A stretch of 64,000 nt of DNA from CAVTND01 sp963735955 (lineage in GTDB: Bacteria; Pseudomonadota; Gammaproteobacteria; Burkholderiales; Burkholderiaceae_F). The translations under genes were made by a program, and so were the position numbers. Positions 9,686-18,706 of the stretch are shown here, in pieces. The stretch covers positions 44,953 through 108,952 of the forward strand of contig CAVTND010000013.1 in assembly GCA_963735955.1 (NCBI GenBank). Reading direction: 5' to 3'. Each line of letters starts with the position of its first letter. The stretch's first letter is position 1. Below the pieces are notes generated by a model, which was given only the letters and a program-made list of their open reading frames with translations, was not told the origin of the DNA and searched no databases.

Positions 9686-9794
9686 TGGCGCCGAATCTGC
9701 TCGGCACTGCGCTCCTATGATCAATGACCGGCTGCGGCACGTTGCACGCACGATGCCGGCCTGATTCGGCCCTGGTCGAAACAGCCGTAAACCT

Positions 9795-11020
9795 CTGAGT
9801 CATTCAACCTCCCACCGTTGGGACGCGATCGTCATCGGTGCCGGCGCCGCCGGCATGATGTGTGCCGCGGTCGCCGGCCAGCGCGGCATGCGGGTTCTGC
9901 TGATTGAACATGCGGTCAAACTCGGCGAGAAAATCCGCATCTCGGGCGGCGGGCGCTGCAACTTCACCAACCTCGACGGGGCCCGGTCTGAGCGCTACAT
10001 CTCGGAAAATCCGGATTTCGCGCGCTCGGCACTGGCGCGCTATGTGCCCAAGGACTTCGTCTCCTTGGTCCGTCGTTACCGGATTGCCTTTCACGAGAAA
10101 CATCGCGGCCAGCTGTTCTGTGACGACAGCGCCGAGCAGATCACTGCCCTGCTGCGCGCGGAATGTGAGGCCGGCCGGGTTGAGTGGCGCCAGCCCTGCG
10201 CGGTGCACTCGATCGTGCGCGAGGGCGAGCGATACCTGCTGGCCAGCGACGCCGGCGAGTTGCGCGCGAACCGGCATCGTGATTGCCACCGGCGGCCTGT
10301 CGATTCCCAAGATCGGTGCCACTGACTTCGGCTATCGGATTGCGCGCCAGTTCGGACTGCGCGTGGTCGAACCGCGGCCGGCGCTGGTGCCACTGGTGTT
10401 CGACGCCGAAGCGTGGAAGCCGTTTGCTGCGCTCGCCGGCATGTCGCGCGAAGTACGCGTTCGTACGGGAGCAGGGCAGTTCGAAGAGGATCTGCTGTTC
10501 ACGCACCGCGGCCTGTCGGGCCCGGCGATCCTGCAGATCTCGAGCTACTGGAATCCGCGCACGGAAATCGACATCGATCTGGTACCGGAACTTTCACTCG
10601 ATGCATTGAACGAGCAGCTGATTTCTCTGAAGCGGACCAGCCGTCAAGGCGTTGCCCACGCACTCGCGTCGCTTCTGCCGCAGCGACTGGCGGCGGAATG
10701 GACGGCGTTCAGCGGATTACCCTCTGAACATCGCCTGGCGGAGGTGTCTGATGCGGCACTGCGCCGGCTGGCGGCGTCGCTGAAACAGTGGCGGCTCGAC
10801 CCCGACCGGCACCGAGGGCTACAAGAAGGCCGAAGTCACCCGCGGCGGCGTGGCGACCGACGAGCTGTCGCAGTCGACGTTCGAGGCGAAGCGGGCACCG
10901 GGCCTGCATTTCATCGGCGAACTCGTCGATGTGACCGGCTGGCTCGGCGGCTACAACTTCCAGTGGGCCTGGGCTTCCGGCTTCGCAGCCGGCCAGGCGA
11001 TGGCGGCGCCGTGTTCCTGA
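9795..11020 (+). CDS. HI0933/YhiN-type NAD(P)/FAD-dependent oxidoreductase (frame interrupted twice)
   Basis: A flavoprotein of the HI0933 (YhiN) family, whose physiological substrate is not established. The N-terminal FAD-binding dinucleotide fold reads DAIVIGAGAAGMMCA, followed by GEKIRISGGGRCNFTNL, the hallmark of the family. The rest includes ATGGLSIPKIGATDFGY, LLFTHRGLSGPAILQIS and the end FIGELVDVTGWLGGYNFQWA. The frame changes near 10269 (GCGCGAACCGG) and near 10798 (GGCTCGACCC); each is repaired by removing one base, giving about 408 residues. No ATG precedes the FAD motif, so CTG 9795 is the most likely start; this is uncertain. Confidence 0.88.
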
Positions 11021-11035
11021 TTGCCCTTGGTCCGA

Positions 11036-13162
11036 TCAGCGCGGGCCGAGCTGACGCCAGAGGAAACTGAAGGTCTGTGCCCACATCCGGGCCGCCTGTT
11101 CGTTATTGGCGGCTGCACCGTGACCGCCCTCGATGTTCTCGAAGTACAGCACATCGTGGCCTTGCTCGAGCATGCGCGCGGTCATCTTGCGCGCGTGACC
11201 GGGGTGCACGCGATCGTCCCGGGTTGAGGTCACGAGAAAGATGCGCGGGTACTTCGCGCCCTTAAGCACGTTCTGATACGGCGAATACTTCGTGATGAAG
11301 GCGCGGTCCGCCGGCTGATCCGGATCGCCGTATTCGGCCATCCAGGAAGCGCCGGCGAGCAGCTTGTGATAGCGCAGCATGTCGATCAGAGGCACCTGCG
11401 AAACGACCGCGCCGAACAGTTCAGGTCGCTGCACCATCGTGGCGGTGACCAGCAGTCCGCCCTGGCTGCCGCCCATGATGCCAAGATGAGGTGGCGATGT
11501 GATGCCGCGTTTGATCAGGTCCTCGGCTACCGCTGCCATGTCGTCCCAGGTGCGCTGCTTGTTCTCGCGCTGGGCCGCGCGGTGCCACTCGGGGCCGAAC
11601 TCGCCGCCACCGCGCAGGTTGGCGAGTGCAAGCACGCCACCGGGTTCGAGCCAACCCGTGCCGAACGATCCTGAGTACCACGGCAGTTCGGAATTCTGGA
11701 AACCACCGTAGCCATAGAGCAGAGTCGGATTGCGGCCATCGAGCTTCAAGCCCTCGCGCATCGCGAGGAAGTACGGGATGCGCGTACCGTCCTTGCTGAT
11801 GGCTTCGAACTGTCGCGTGACGATACCGGTGCCGTCGAAGAACCGCGGCAGCGATTTCAGCGCCACTCCTTCTTCCGCGCCGATGCGTCGCTCGAATAGC
11901 GTGGTCGGGGTCGTGAAGTCCTGGTGGGTCAGAAAGTAGTCGTCGCTGTCCCAGTAGGTCGTCAGATTGCCGATCTGCCCCTGCTCCGGCAGCGGCACGT
12001 GTCGTCGTTGCCACTCCTTGCCGTCATGGTGCAACACCCAGACGCGCGGGCGCACGTTGTCGAGTTCGCTGACCAGCACCGCGTTGCGTGTTTCCTCAGT
12101 CACTTCAATCGAACTGCGGGCGGTCGGTGTGTACAGCAGATCGAACTTGCGTTCGCCCTTCATGAATGCATCAAAGCGCGTGGCGAGGAGGGCACCGCCG
12201 GGCTGAGTCTGTCCACCGGTGGTCCATGGTTTCCGGGTGCGAATCAGAAGCCAGTCCTTGAAAGTGGCAATCGAGGCGTCGGCCGGAACCTCGACGCGAA
12301 CCAGTTTTCCGTCGATCTCGACAAAGCGCTCGGTATTCCAGAACTCGATGTAGCGCGTCACCCAGTCGCGCCGCTTGCCTGATTCGCGCTCGGAATAGGC
12401 TTCGACTCCGACGTCGCTTTCCTTGCCTTCGAAGACCGTGCGCGCCGAGGCCAGCGGCGTACCGCGCCGCCACTCCTTGACGATGCGCGGGTAGCCCGAG
12501 GTGGTCATCGAGCCGGGGCCGAAATCGCTCGCGACCCAGATCGTGTCCAGGTCCTTCCAGGCGGTGTCCTGCTTTGCTTCCGCCGGCAGATTGAAGCCGT
12601 CACTGACAAAGCGCTTGTCCTGCAAATCAAACTCACGCACGACCGTGGCGTCGGCGCCGCCGCGCGACAGTGCAAGCAGGCAACGCCGGTAGGGTGTGTC
12701 GCCGCGCTCGGGACGCAGGCAGGTGGCGCCTTTCCAGACCCAGTTTTCCCCGTCGGCCGCGGCCACCGCGTCGAGGTCGATCACCACCTCCCACGCCGGC
12801 TGCGCCTTGCGGTACTCGGCGAGCGTGGTCCGCCGCCATAGCCCGCGTGGATTGGCTGCATCGCGCCAGAAGTTGTAGTAGTGCTCGCCCATCCGCGTGA
12901 CGTACGGAATCCGCTCCTGCGAATTGAGAATGGCCAGCAGCTTGGCGCGCAGCGGCTCGTAGCGCGGGTCGGTGCCGAATTCCTTCTCCGCCACGGCATT
13001 GCGAGCGCGCACCCAATCAAGCGATTTTTCGCCGCCTACATCCTCAAGCCAGAGGTACGGATCATCCATCGCTGAAGCAACGGCGGGAGTCTGTGCAAGC
13101 GGCGTGTTGGCTGAACTCATGAGGGCAAGCAGGCCAAGTATCGGGACCGCGATCGTCTTCAT
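11036..13162 (-). CDS. Exported prolyl oligopeptidase-family serine peptidase (S9A)
   Basis: A 708-residue protein with an N-terminal signal peptide (hydrophobic residues 5-22, then PLAQTPA). The body starts with the S9 pattern DDPYLWLEDVGGEKSLDWV and a beta-propeller region. The C-terminal alpha/beta-hydrolase domain has the nucleophile Ser566 in GGSQGG, Asp650 in TSTRDDRVHPGHARKM and His681 in EGGHGA, forming the expected triad. Such enzymes cleave short peptides after proline or related residues in the periplasm. The frame is undisturbed over 2.1 kb, unlike many neighbours. It converges on the HI0933-type gene (15-base gap) and is divergent from modA. Confidence 0.92.
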   Translation of the reverse strand: MKTIAVPILGLLALMSSANTPLAQTPAVASAMDDPYLWLEDVGGEKSLDWVRARNAVAEKEFGTDPRYEPLRAKLLAILNSQERIPYVTRMGEHYYNFWRDAANPRGLWRRTTLAEYRKAQPAWEVVIDLDAVAAADGENWVWKGATCLRPERGDTPYRRCLLALSRGGADATVVREFDLQDKRFVSDGFNLPAEAKQDTAWKDLDTIWVASDFGPGSMTTSGYPRIVKEWRRGTPLASARTVFEGKESDVGVEAYSERESGKRRDWVTRYIEFWNTERFVEIDGKLVRVEVPADASIATFKDWLLIRTRKPWTTGGQTQPGGALLATRFDAFMKGERKFDLLYTPTARSSIEVTEETRNAVLVSELDNVRPRVWVLHHDGKEWQRRHVPLPEQGQIGNLTTYWDSDDYFLTHQDFTTPTTLFERRIGAEEGVALKSLPRFFDGTGIVTRQFEAISKDGTRIPYFLAMREGLKLDGRNPTLLYGYGGFQNSELPWYSGSFGTGWLEPGGVLALANLRGGGEFGPEWHRAAQRENKQRTWDDMAAVAEDLIKRGITSPPHLGIMGGSQGGLLVTATMVQRPELFGAVVSQVPLIDMLRYHKLLAGASWMAEYGDPDQPADRAFITKYSPYQNVLKGAKYPRIFLVTSTRDDRVHPGHARKMTARMLEQGHDVLYFENIEGGHGAAANNEQAARMWAQTFSFLWRQLGPR

Positions 13163-13334
13163 TTCTCAAAGGGGTCTTGGAGCAGAGCGCGGAGTTTACG
13201 GCTCCACGAGCGGGTCGATCCTGATCGCAGTTGCGGCCATCGGGGTCGGGCCTGGCCAGGCTGCGAGCCCATCCCGCTCCGCCGTTTCCCGGTCATTCAT
13301 CGAGACCGACCGCCGGCGTCCAAGACGATGTATT

Positions 13335-13357
13335 GTCCATCCTATATTCAATTGGAC
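13335..13357. promoter_or_regulatory. Candidate operator (imperfect inverted repeat) before modA
   Basis: GTCCAT (13335-13340) and ATTGGAC (13351-13357) form an inverted repeat with an AT-rich centre, ending 13 bases before the modA start. A ModE-like regulator gene lies at the other end of the operon, so this could be its site, but it does not match the E. coli ModE box and the assignment is inference. Confidence 0.3.
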
Positions 13358-13370
13358 ATAGGAGCTTGTG

Positions 13371-14138
13371 ATGCGATCCTGGCTGCAGGCTGTACTGGTT
13401 ACTGCGGCCTCGTTGCTGTGGCAGTCGCCGACAACGGCCCAGGAGGATCTGACCGTTTTCGCTGCGGCCAGCCTGCAGAACGCCTTCCAGGAAGTCGGCC
13501 AGCTCTACCAGCAGAAGACGGGCCGCGCAGTGAAGTTCTCGTTCGCCGCATCGAGCGCGCTGGCGCGGCAGATCGAGCAAGGGGCGCCGGCGGCGATCTT
13601 CGCCAGCGCCGACGAGCAATGGATGGACTACCTGCAGCAGCGCAACCTGATCGTCAACGACACCCGCAAGTCGCTGCTTGGCAACCGGCTGGTCCTGGTG
13701 GTCCCGGCGAACAGCTCCGCCAAGGTCGACCTCAAGCCGAACTTCGATTTCAGGGGACTGCTCGGCGCCGACGGCCGCTGGGTGACCGGGGATCCGGGCA
13801 GCGTGCCGGTCGGGCGCTACGCGCAGGAGGCGTTGACCAAGCTCGGCGTCTGGGACTTTGCACAGACACGGCTGGTGCGTGCGGAGAACGTGCGGGTGGC
13901 GTTGGCCTTTGTCGAACGAGGAGAGGTGGCCGCAGGTGTCGTCTATGAAACCGACGCTACCATCGCGCCGAAGGTTCGCGTCGCCGGAGTGTTCCCGGCG
14001 GACAGCTACGCGCCGGTCAGCTACCCGGTTGCCGTCGTGACCAGGAACGACACGCCGGCCGCGCGCGAGTTTCTGCGTCTTCTGGACAGTGCGGAAGCAC
14101 GTGGGATCTACAGGAATTTCGGTTTCAGTGTTCGCTAG
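13371..14138 (+). CDS. modA: Molybdate ABC transporter, periplasmic binding protein
   Basis: A 255-residue molybdate/tungstate-binding protein that feeds ModBC. The signal peptide is MRSWLQAVLVTAASLLWQSP with cleavage near TTAQ-ED. The mature protein begins LTVFAAASLQNAFQEVGQLY, the ModA signature, with the oxyanion-contact region FSFAASSALARQIEQGAPA and later DPGSVPVGRYAQEAL. ATG 13371 follows GGAG at a good distance; a GTG just before it is the alternative. It opens the modABC operon; modB begins 54 bases after its stop. Confidence 0.95.
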   Translation: MRSWLQAVLVTAASLLWQSPTTAQEDLTVFAAASLQNAFQEVGQLYQQKTGRAVKFSFAASSALARQIEQGAPAAIFASADEQWMDYLQQRNLIVNDTRKSLLGNRLVLVVPANSSAKVDLKPNFDFRGLLGADGRWVTGDPGSVPVGRYAQEALTKLGVWDFAQTRLVRAENVRVALAFVERGEVAAGVVYETDATIAPKVRVAGVFPADSYAPVSYPVAVVTRNDTPAAREFLRLLDSAEARGIYRNFGFSVR

Positions 14139-14192
14139 GGCAATTCACGCGGTTGCCCGCGCGCGGCTGTCAGTCGGGTAGCCTTCGCGTCG

Positions 14193-14885
14193 ATGTTGAC
14201 CGCCCTCGAGATCGAAGCGCTCAAGCTGAGCCTGCAGGTCGCACTGACCGCAGTGGCATTCAGCCTGCCGTTCGCAATCCTCGTCGCGTGGCTGCTGGCA
14301 CGCTTCGAGTTCCCGGGCAAGACTCTGCTCGACACGATCGTGCACTTGCCGCTCGTTCTGCCGCCGGTGGTGGTCGGCTACTTCCTGCTGGTCGTGCTCG
14401 GAACGCAGGGGCCGATCGGCGCCTGGCTACTGGAAACCTTCGGGCTGCGTCTGATTTTCACGCGCTGGGGAGCGGCGGTCGCAGCCGCCGTCGTGTCGTT
14501 CCCGCTGATGGTGCGTGCGATTCGCCTTGCGCTCGAAGCGGTGGATCGGGGACTCGAGTTCGCCGCGCGCACGCTCGGTGCATCGCGATTCGACGTCTTC
14601 TTCACAGTGACCCTGCCGTTGATGCTGCCGGGCATCGTGTCGGGCACCATCGTCGCATTCGCCGCTTCGCTGGGGGACTTCGGCGCCACGATAACCTTCG
14701 TCGGCAACGTGCAGGGCGAGACGCAGACGCTGTCGCTGGCGATCTACAGCCTGACCCAGACGCCGGACGGCGACCGGGCCGCGTTGCGCTTGGTCGTCAT
14801 CTCGTTGACGCTGGCACTCGTCGCGCTGTTTGCATCGGAATGGCTGGCGCGACGCGTGCGCCGCTTCATGGGGCGGGACCAGTGA
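14193..14885 (+). CDS. modB: Molybdate ABC transporter permease
   Basis: A 230-residue inner-membrane permease with about five hydrophobic helices. The family features HLPLVLPPVVVGYFLL near residue 50 and the cytoplasmic EAA loop (DRGLEFAARTLGASRFDVFFTV) near residues 115-135, which contacts the ATPase, are visible. Length matches ModB. Its TGA at 14883-14885 overlaps the GTG start of modC in the sequence GTGA, indicating translational coupling. Confidence 0.95.
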   Translation: MLTALEIEALKLSLQVALTAVAFSLPFAILVAWLLARFEFPGKTLLDTIVHLPLVLPPVVVGYFLLVVLGTQGPIGAWLLETFGLRLIFTRWGAAVAAAVVSFPLMVRAIRLALEAVDRGLEFAARTLGASRFDVFFTVTLPLMLPGIVSGTIVAFAASLGDFGATITFVGNVQGETQTLSLAIYSLTQTPDGDRAALRLVVISLTLALVALFASEWLARRVRRFMGRDQ

Positions 14886-16081
14886 GGGGCACGCCGACTG
14901 AAATCGCGCGCTTGCGGGTCGCTGCGACCAAGCGCCTCGAGCAGTTCGACTTTCGCTGCGACCTCGACTTGCCGCTCGCGGGGTTGACGGCGTTGTTCGG
15001 ACCGAGCGGTGCTGGCAAGTCGACGTTGATCAACCTGATTGCAGGCCAGCACCGACCCGACGACGGCCGGGTCGCGGTCGGCGAAACCGTCTTCTTCGAC
15101 GCGGCCAAGCGCATCGAGCTGCCAGTGCACGCGCGCGCACTCGGCATGGTGTTCCAGGACGCGCGGCTCTTCCCTCACATGACCTCGCGCCAGAATCTGA
15201 TGTTCGGCTTCAAGCGCGCGGGAACCCGGGCTGCGACACCAATCGCAAGCTTCGATGCGGTGATCGAATTGCTCGGGCTTGCAGCCCTGCTGGATCGACG
15301 CCCGCACACGCTGTCGGGTGGCGAAAGACAGCGGGTCGCGATCGGCCGTGCGCTTCTGGCGCAGCCGCGCCTGCTATTGATGGACGAGCCGCTCGCATCG
15401 CTCGACGCGCAGCGCAAGGCCGAAATCATGCCGTACATCGAACGCCTGCGCGATGAGTTCAGTGTCCCCGTTCTTTATGTAAGCCATACGCTCGACGAGG
15501 TTCTGCGGCTGGCGACATCGCTGGTCCTGCTCGATCGGGGACGAGTTGTCGCCGCCGGGCCGCTGGCCGAGGTGCTGACGCGGCGAGATGTCAGCGACCG
15601 GCTCGGCGGCGCCGAGTTTGGGACGATGGTGTTCGGTGCGGTGCGCGCGCACGACGATCGTTACTTCATGTCGACACTCGATTGCGGGGGTTTCGAGCTT
15701 CACGTGCCACGCGTCGATCTGCCCATCGGCACAGCATTGCGCGCGCGAATACCGGCGCGCGACGTTGCGTTGGCGTTGGCACGGCCGAGCGACGTGAGTA
15801 TCAGCAACCGCCTTGAAGGCGTTATTGAATCGGTTACGCCACTTCAGGGTGCGTATGCCGAGGTCTCGGTGCGGGTTGCGGCCACTCTGATCGCCGCTCG
15901 CATCACACGCGAATCGGCCGACCGTCTTGCCCTGGCGCCGCGCCTGCGCGTCTGGTGCCTGATCAAGTCGGTGGCGTTGGACGCTGGCGCGCTGGCGATC
16001 GCGAAGGGTGGCGCTGCTATGCCCGCTTCCGCGGCCGCGAACGACGAGCGGCTGCCCGGGCCGGACGACTCGACGCCCTGA
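14882..16081 (+). CDS. modC: Molybdate ABC transporter ATP-binding protein
   Basis: A 399-residue ATPase that powers molybdate uptake. It shows Walker A FGPSGAGKST near residues 40-50, the signature LSGGERQRVAIGRALL, Walker B LLLMDEPLASLD and the switch His in VLYVSHTLDEVLRL. The C-terminal part (about 290-380) is the molybdate-binding TOBE/MOP domain seen in ModC proteins. GTG 14882 overlaps the modB stop by four bases and fits the family N-terminus. The frame stays open upstream to 14153 over modB, but that extension is an out-of-frame shadow. The last 65 bases overlap modE on the other strand. Confidence 0.94.
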   Translation: MRGTPTEIARLRVAATKRLEQFDFRCDLDLPLAGLTALFGPSGAGKSTLINLIAGQHRPDDGRVAVGETVFFDAAKRIELPVHARALGMVFQDARLFPHMTSRQNLMFGFKRAGTRAATPIASFDAVIELLGLAALLDRRPHTLSGGERQRVAIGRALLAQPRLLLMDEPLASLDAQRKAEIMPYIERLRDEFSVPVLYVSHTLDEVLRLATSLVLLDRGRVVAAGPLAEVLTRRDVSDRLGGAEFGTMVFGAVRAHDDRYFMSTLDCGGFELHVPRVDLPIGTALRARIPARDVALALARPSDVSISNRLEGVIESVTPLQGAYAEVSVRVAATLIAARITRESADRLALAPRLRVWCLIKSVALDAGALAIAKGGAAMPASAAANDERLPGPDDSTP

Positions 16082-16397
16082 GTTCGTTGACCGAGGCGGC
16101 CGTCGCGTGTTCGGCCCGGCGTTCGATCGCTCGATACAGAGCAATCAGGCGCTCACCAAACGCCGTCAGTCGGGTGCTTCCTTCGAGATTGCGGCCCGGA
16201 AGTGACACGGCCACCGGCTCGACGAACATGTCGTTCAACACCGCCAGGAGGTCCCACGCACGCTTGTACGACATCTGCATCGCGCGCGCGGCGGCGGCGA
16301 GTGAGCCGGTCTGCCCGATGTGCTCGAGCAACTCAACTTTGCCCGGCCCCAGGCGGCCCCGCGCAAGCTCAATGCGCAAGGACAGCCGTGCGTTCAT
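16017..16397 (-). CDS. ModE-like winged-helix regulator (DNA-binding domain only)
   Basis: A 126-residue protein matching the N-terminal ModE/LysR-type helix-turn-helix: ELLEHIGQTGSLAAAARAMQMSYKRAWDLLAVLND, followed by a wing (SLPGRNLEGSTRLTAFGERLIALY). Full ModE carries two C-terminal molybdate-binding MOP domains; here these are absent and the protein ends in a strongly basic tail (SRPARAAARRSRPRKRA). One-domain ModE-like proteins are known in proteobacteria. Its gene is antisense to and overlaps the end of modC by 65 bases. Control of modABC is the natural inference, but how it would sense molybdate is open. Confidence 0.82.
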   Translation of the reverse strand: MNARLSLRIELARGRLGPGKVELLEHIGQTGSLAAAARAMQMSYKRAWDLLAVLNDMFVEPVAVSLPGRNLEGSTRLTAFGERLIALYRAIERRAEHATAASVNELRASSRPARAAARRSRPRKRA

Positions 16398-16437
16398 TCG
16401 TGGCTACTGGATCAGCCGGCTGGTCATGACAGTTGGC

Positions 16438-16950
16438 TCATTGGATCAAGTAACCAATGGGTCGCCATGCACCGCCGTCGAGCACCAGAGTCACCGCCTC
16501 GACCACCTTGTCCTGTTTTTCGAACGTGGTGACAAAGCCGACCGTTACGTACTCGCCGTTCGGCGCGCCCTGCAAGCTGGTCCGATAGGCAGCACCTTCG
16601 AGATGACGACTTTTCATCGCACCGAAGGGCGCGCGGTTCTTGGGCAGTCCTTCGACCCACTGTGCGCGCGTGACCCGGCTCTGGAACAGTGGCCCACATT
16701 CGTCCCAGGCCTTGCCGTTCTCGCCGGCGTCGATCAACTGCAGCCAGCGCTGGGCGACCTCGGCCGCTGCCTTCTCCTTCGCCTCGCGAGCCGGGTCGGC
16801 TGGAGTGGGAGCGGCGGCTGGGGTAGCTGGGGCAGGAGACGTCGTGGAAATGTTGGGCGCAGGCGAATCCTTGAGTTTCAATTGTGCAATGGAGGTTTGC
16901 GCGGCGAGGCCGAGCGAAATGGCTAGAGCACAGGCAAGAGGCAGATTCAT
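16438..16950 (-). CDS. Exported DUF4019-domain protein
   Basis: A 170-residue protein with a signal peptide (MNLPLACALAISLGLAAQTSIA), a Pro/Ala/Thr-rich linker (about residues 28-60) and a C-terminal domain reading AQRWLQLIDAGENGKAWDEC to VTLVLDGGAWRPIGYLIQ. That domain matches the DUF4019 pattern: a helix with W, then a curved sheet resembling SnoaL/NTF2-like folds. The function is unknown. It lies between modE and scpA on the same strand, with 40-43-base gaps. Confidence 0.75.
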   Translation of the reverse strand: MNLPLACALAISLGLAAQTSIAQLKLKDSPAPNISTTSPAPATPAAAPTPADPAREAKEKAAAEVAQRWLQLIDAGENGKAWDECGPLFQSRVTRAQWVEGLPKNRAPFGAMKSRHLEGAAYRTSLQGAPNGEYVTVGFVTTFEKQDKVVEAVTLVLDGGAWRPIGYLIQ

Positions 16951-16993
16951 CTACTGGAAATCCTTTGAGTCGGAAACCGGGGAGTGGCAGTGC

Positions 16994-17869
16994 TTACGAG
17001 GGGGCGTAGGCCAGACGCACATAGACCGGCGCATAAGGCGCCGCCTGGGTGATATCGACCAGCGATTCACGCGCAAGTTCAAGCAGGGCGAGAAAATGGA
17101 CGATCGCCACCGCCAGACCCCGCATGGGATCGAACAACTCGCCAAACTCGATGAAGCTCGCTGACTGCAGCCGCTTGAGGATCAGGCTCATGTGCTCGCG
17201 CACCGACAGTTCCTCGCGCTGGATATGGTGATGCGCATTCAAGCGAGCGCGCTTCAGAATCTCGCTCCAGGCCTGTGTGAGGTCAACGACGTTCACCTCG
17301 GGCAGGCGAGCCTCGAGGGTCTGCTCGATCGTGACCATGGCACGCAAAAAGTCGCGCCCCAGGCGCGGCGTCTCGTCGAGATGCAGTGCCGCAAGCTTGA
17401 TCCGTTCGTACTCGAGCAGGCGCCGAACCAGTTCCGCGCGCGGATCTTCGACCTCTTCGCCGGTGTCGGCCTTGCGCACCGGCAGCAGCATGCGTGACTT
17501 GATCTCGATCAGCAGCGCTGCCATCAGCAGGTACTCACCGGCGAGCTCAAGGTTGCGCTCGCGGATCTGATCGATGTAGCTCAGATATTGCAGCGTCAGC
17601 GGCGCCATCGGAATATCGAGCACGTTGAAATGCTGCTTGCGGATCAGGTACAGGAGCAGATCCAACGGGCCCTCGAACGCCTCGAGGAAGATTTCCAGCG
17701 CATCTGGCGGGATGTAAAGATCGTCCGGCAACTTGAACAGGGGCTCGCCGTACAAACGGGCGAAAGCGACGCCATCGATGATCGCGGGCGTCACGGCTGC
17801 CACCATGGCGAGATCGTCAGCGCGGCGGCCGTAATCGGCACTGTCGGCGGGCTGCTGGCCGGACTCCAC
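16994..17869 (-). CDS. scpA: Segregation and condensation protein A
   Basis: A 291-residue kleisin that bridges SMC heads in the bacterial condensin complex with ScpB. Recognisable are EAFEGPLDLLLYLIRKQHFNVLDIPMA, the kleisin N-terminus, followed by QYLSYIDQIRERNLELAGEYLLMAALLIEIKSRMLLP. The C-terminal winged helix ends VDITQAAPYAPVYVRLAYAPS. The first 40 residues are a variable extension, so the true start may be a later codon. scpB and smc are not in the window. The DUF3460 gene lies just upstream on the same strand. Confidence 0.95.
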   Translation of the reverse strand: MESGQQPADSADYGRRADDLAMVAAVTPAIIDGVAFARLYGEPLFKLPDDLYIPPDALEIFLEAFEGPLDLLLYLIRKQHFNVLDIPMAPLTLQYLSYIDQIRERNLELAGEYLLMAALLIEIKSRMLLPVRKADTGEEVEDPRAELVRRLLEYERIKLAALHLDETPRLGRDFLRAMVTIEQTLEARLPEVNVVDLTQAWSEILKRARLNAHHHIQREELSVREHMSLILKRLQSASFIEFGELFDPMRGLAVAIVHFLALLELARESLVDITQAAPYAPVYVRLAYAPS

Positions 17870-17878
17870 TACCAGGCC

Positions 17879-18070
17879 CTAGTTCGCCGGCTGGTAGACG
17901 TAGGCGGGCTGCGGAACGTCGGACTGCTCAAACCGGTGGTACAGATCGCGGTCCAGGTTCTTGTCCCAGAACATGGCCCGACCTTCCCGCTGCCCGGTCG
18001 CGATCTGCGGGTTGCGTTCCTTGAGTTCACGCAGGAAGCGGGTGATCTCTGATTCGTAGCTTTTTGCCAT
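17879..18070 (-). CDS. DUF3460 family small protein
   Basis: A 63-residue protein, MAKSYESEITRFLRELK at the start and QREGRAMFWDKNLDRDLYHRF in the middle. This matches DUF3460, a short family largely restricted to Betaproteobacteria and often found just before scpA. The function is unknown. ATG 18070 fits the family start; a TTG at 18088 would add six residues. It ends 9 bases before the scpA frame begins, so the two are probably co-transcribed. Confidence 0.85.
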   Translation of the reverse strand: MAKSYESEITRFLRELKERNPQIATGQREGRAMFWDKNLDRDLYHRFEQSDVPQPAYVYQPAN

Positions 18071-18130
18071 GATGGACGGCGTGCTCAATCTTGTAATCTA
18101 GGCAGATCGGAGTTTACGCGAGGGTTCGCA

Positions 18131-18649
18131 ATGGCATTTCGGTGCTCCCGCCCGGCAATTGCCGCCTTGGCAGCGGCCTGGATCGCGGCTGTGCTGGCTG
18201 GCTGCAATCCAAGCGGTCTCGAGGACCCACGCCTCTCCCGGCTCAAGGTCGGCGAATCAACCGAACAGGACGTGCGCAAGCTGTTCGGCAATCCCGAGGC
18301 GGTGCGCGACACACCGGGCGGCAAGGGACTGGTATATCCGCTCGGCCCCGAGGGGCCTTACACCCTGATGCTGAAGATCGACGCCAACGGCAAGTACCAG
18401 GATCGCGAAAATCTTCTGACCAGGACGAACTTCGATCGCATCTACCCCGGCATGAAGCAGGCGCAGGTGCTGGCCATGCTTGGCCGCCCTGGTAGCACGC
18501 AGTCCTACCGACTCAAACAGCAGGTAGATTGGGACTGGAAGTTCGTCGAGCGCGGCTCGGTGCATACCTTCGTAGTCACGTTTGACAAGTCTGGTGCGGT
18601 GGTTTCGACGGCAACCGAAGTGGGTACGCGGCGTTCGGGTGAAAACTGA
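18131..18649 (+). CDS. BamE/SmpA-OmlA-like outer-membrane lipoprotein
   Basis: A 172-residue lipoprotein. The signal peptide ends in the lipobox LAGC with Cys25 as the lipidated residue. Two SmpA/OmlA-like units are visible: LKVGESTEQDVRKLFGNPEAVRD and IYPGMKQAQVLAMLGRPGSTQSYR, each ending in a WDWKF or LVYPL-type strand. BamE, a helper of the BAM outer-membrane assembly machine, has one such unit; this duplicated form is probably a paralogue, so the symbol bamE is not assigned. It is divergent from the DUF3460 gene (60-base gap). Confidence 0.82.
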   Translation: MAFRCSRPAIAALAAAWIAAVLAGCNPSGLEDPRLSRLKVGESTEQDVRKLFGNPEAVRDTPGGKGLVYPLGPEGPYTLMLKIDANGKYQDRENLLTRTNFDRIYPGMKQAQVLAMLGRPGSTQSYRLKQQVDWDWKFVERGSVHTFVVTFDKSGAVVSTATEVGTRRSGEN

Positions 18650-18706
18650 GGCGCGTCGTTCTGCGTACAGCCCAGACTCGCGTGTTCGGGATATCCGCGC
18701 AGAGTT

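Noticed and set aside
14153..14881. Upstream in-frame extension that would fuse ModC to about 240 extra residues
   Set aside because: The extension lies over modB in another frame and is Arg-rich nonsense; GTG 14882 gives a normal ModC coupled to modB.
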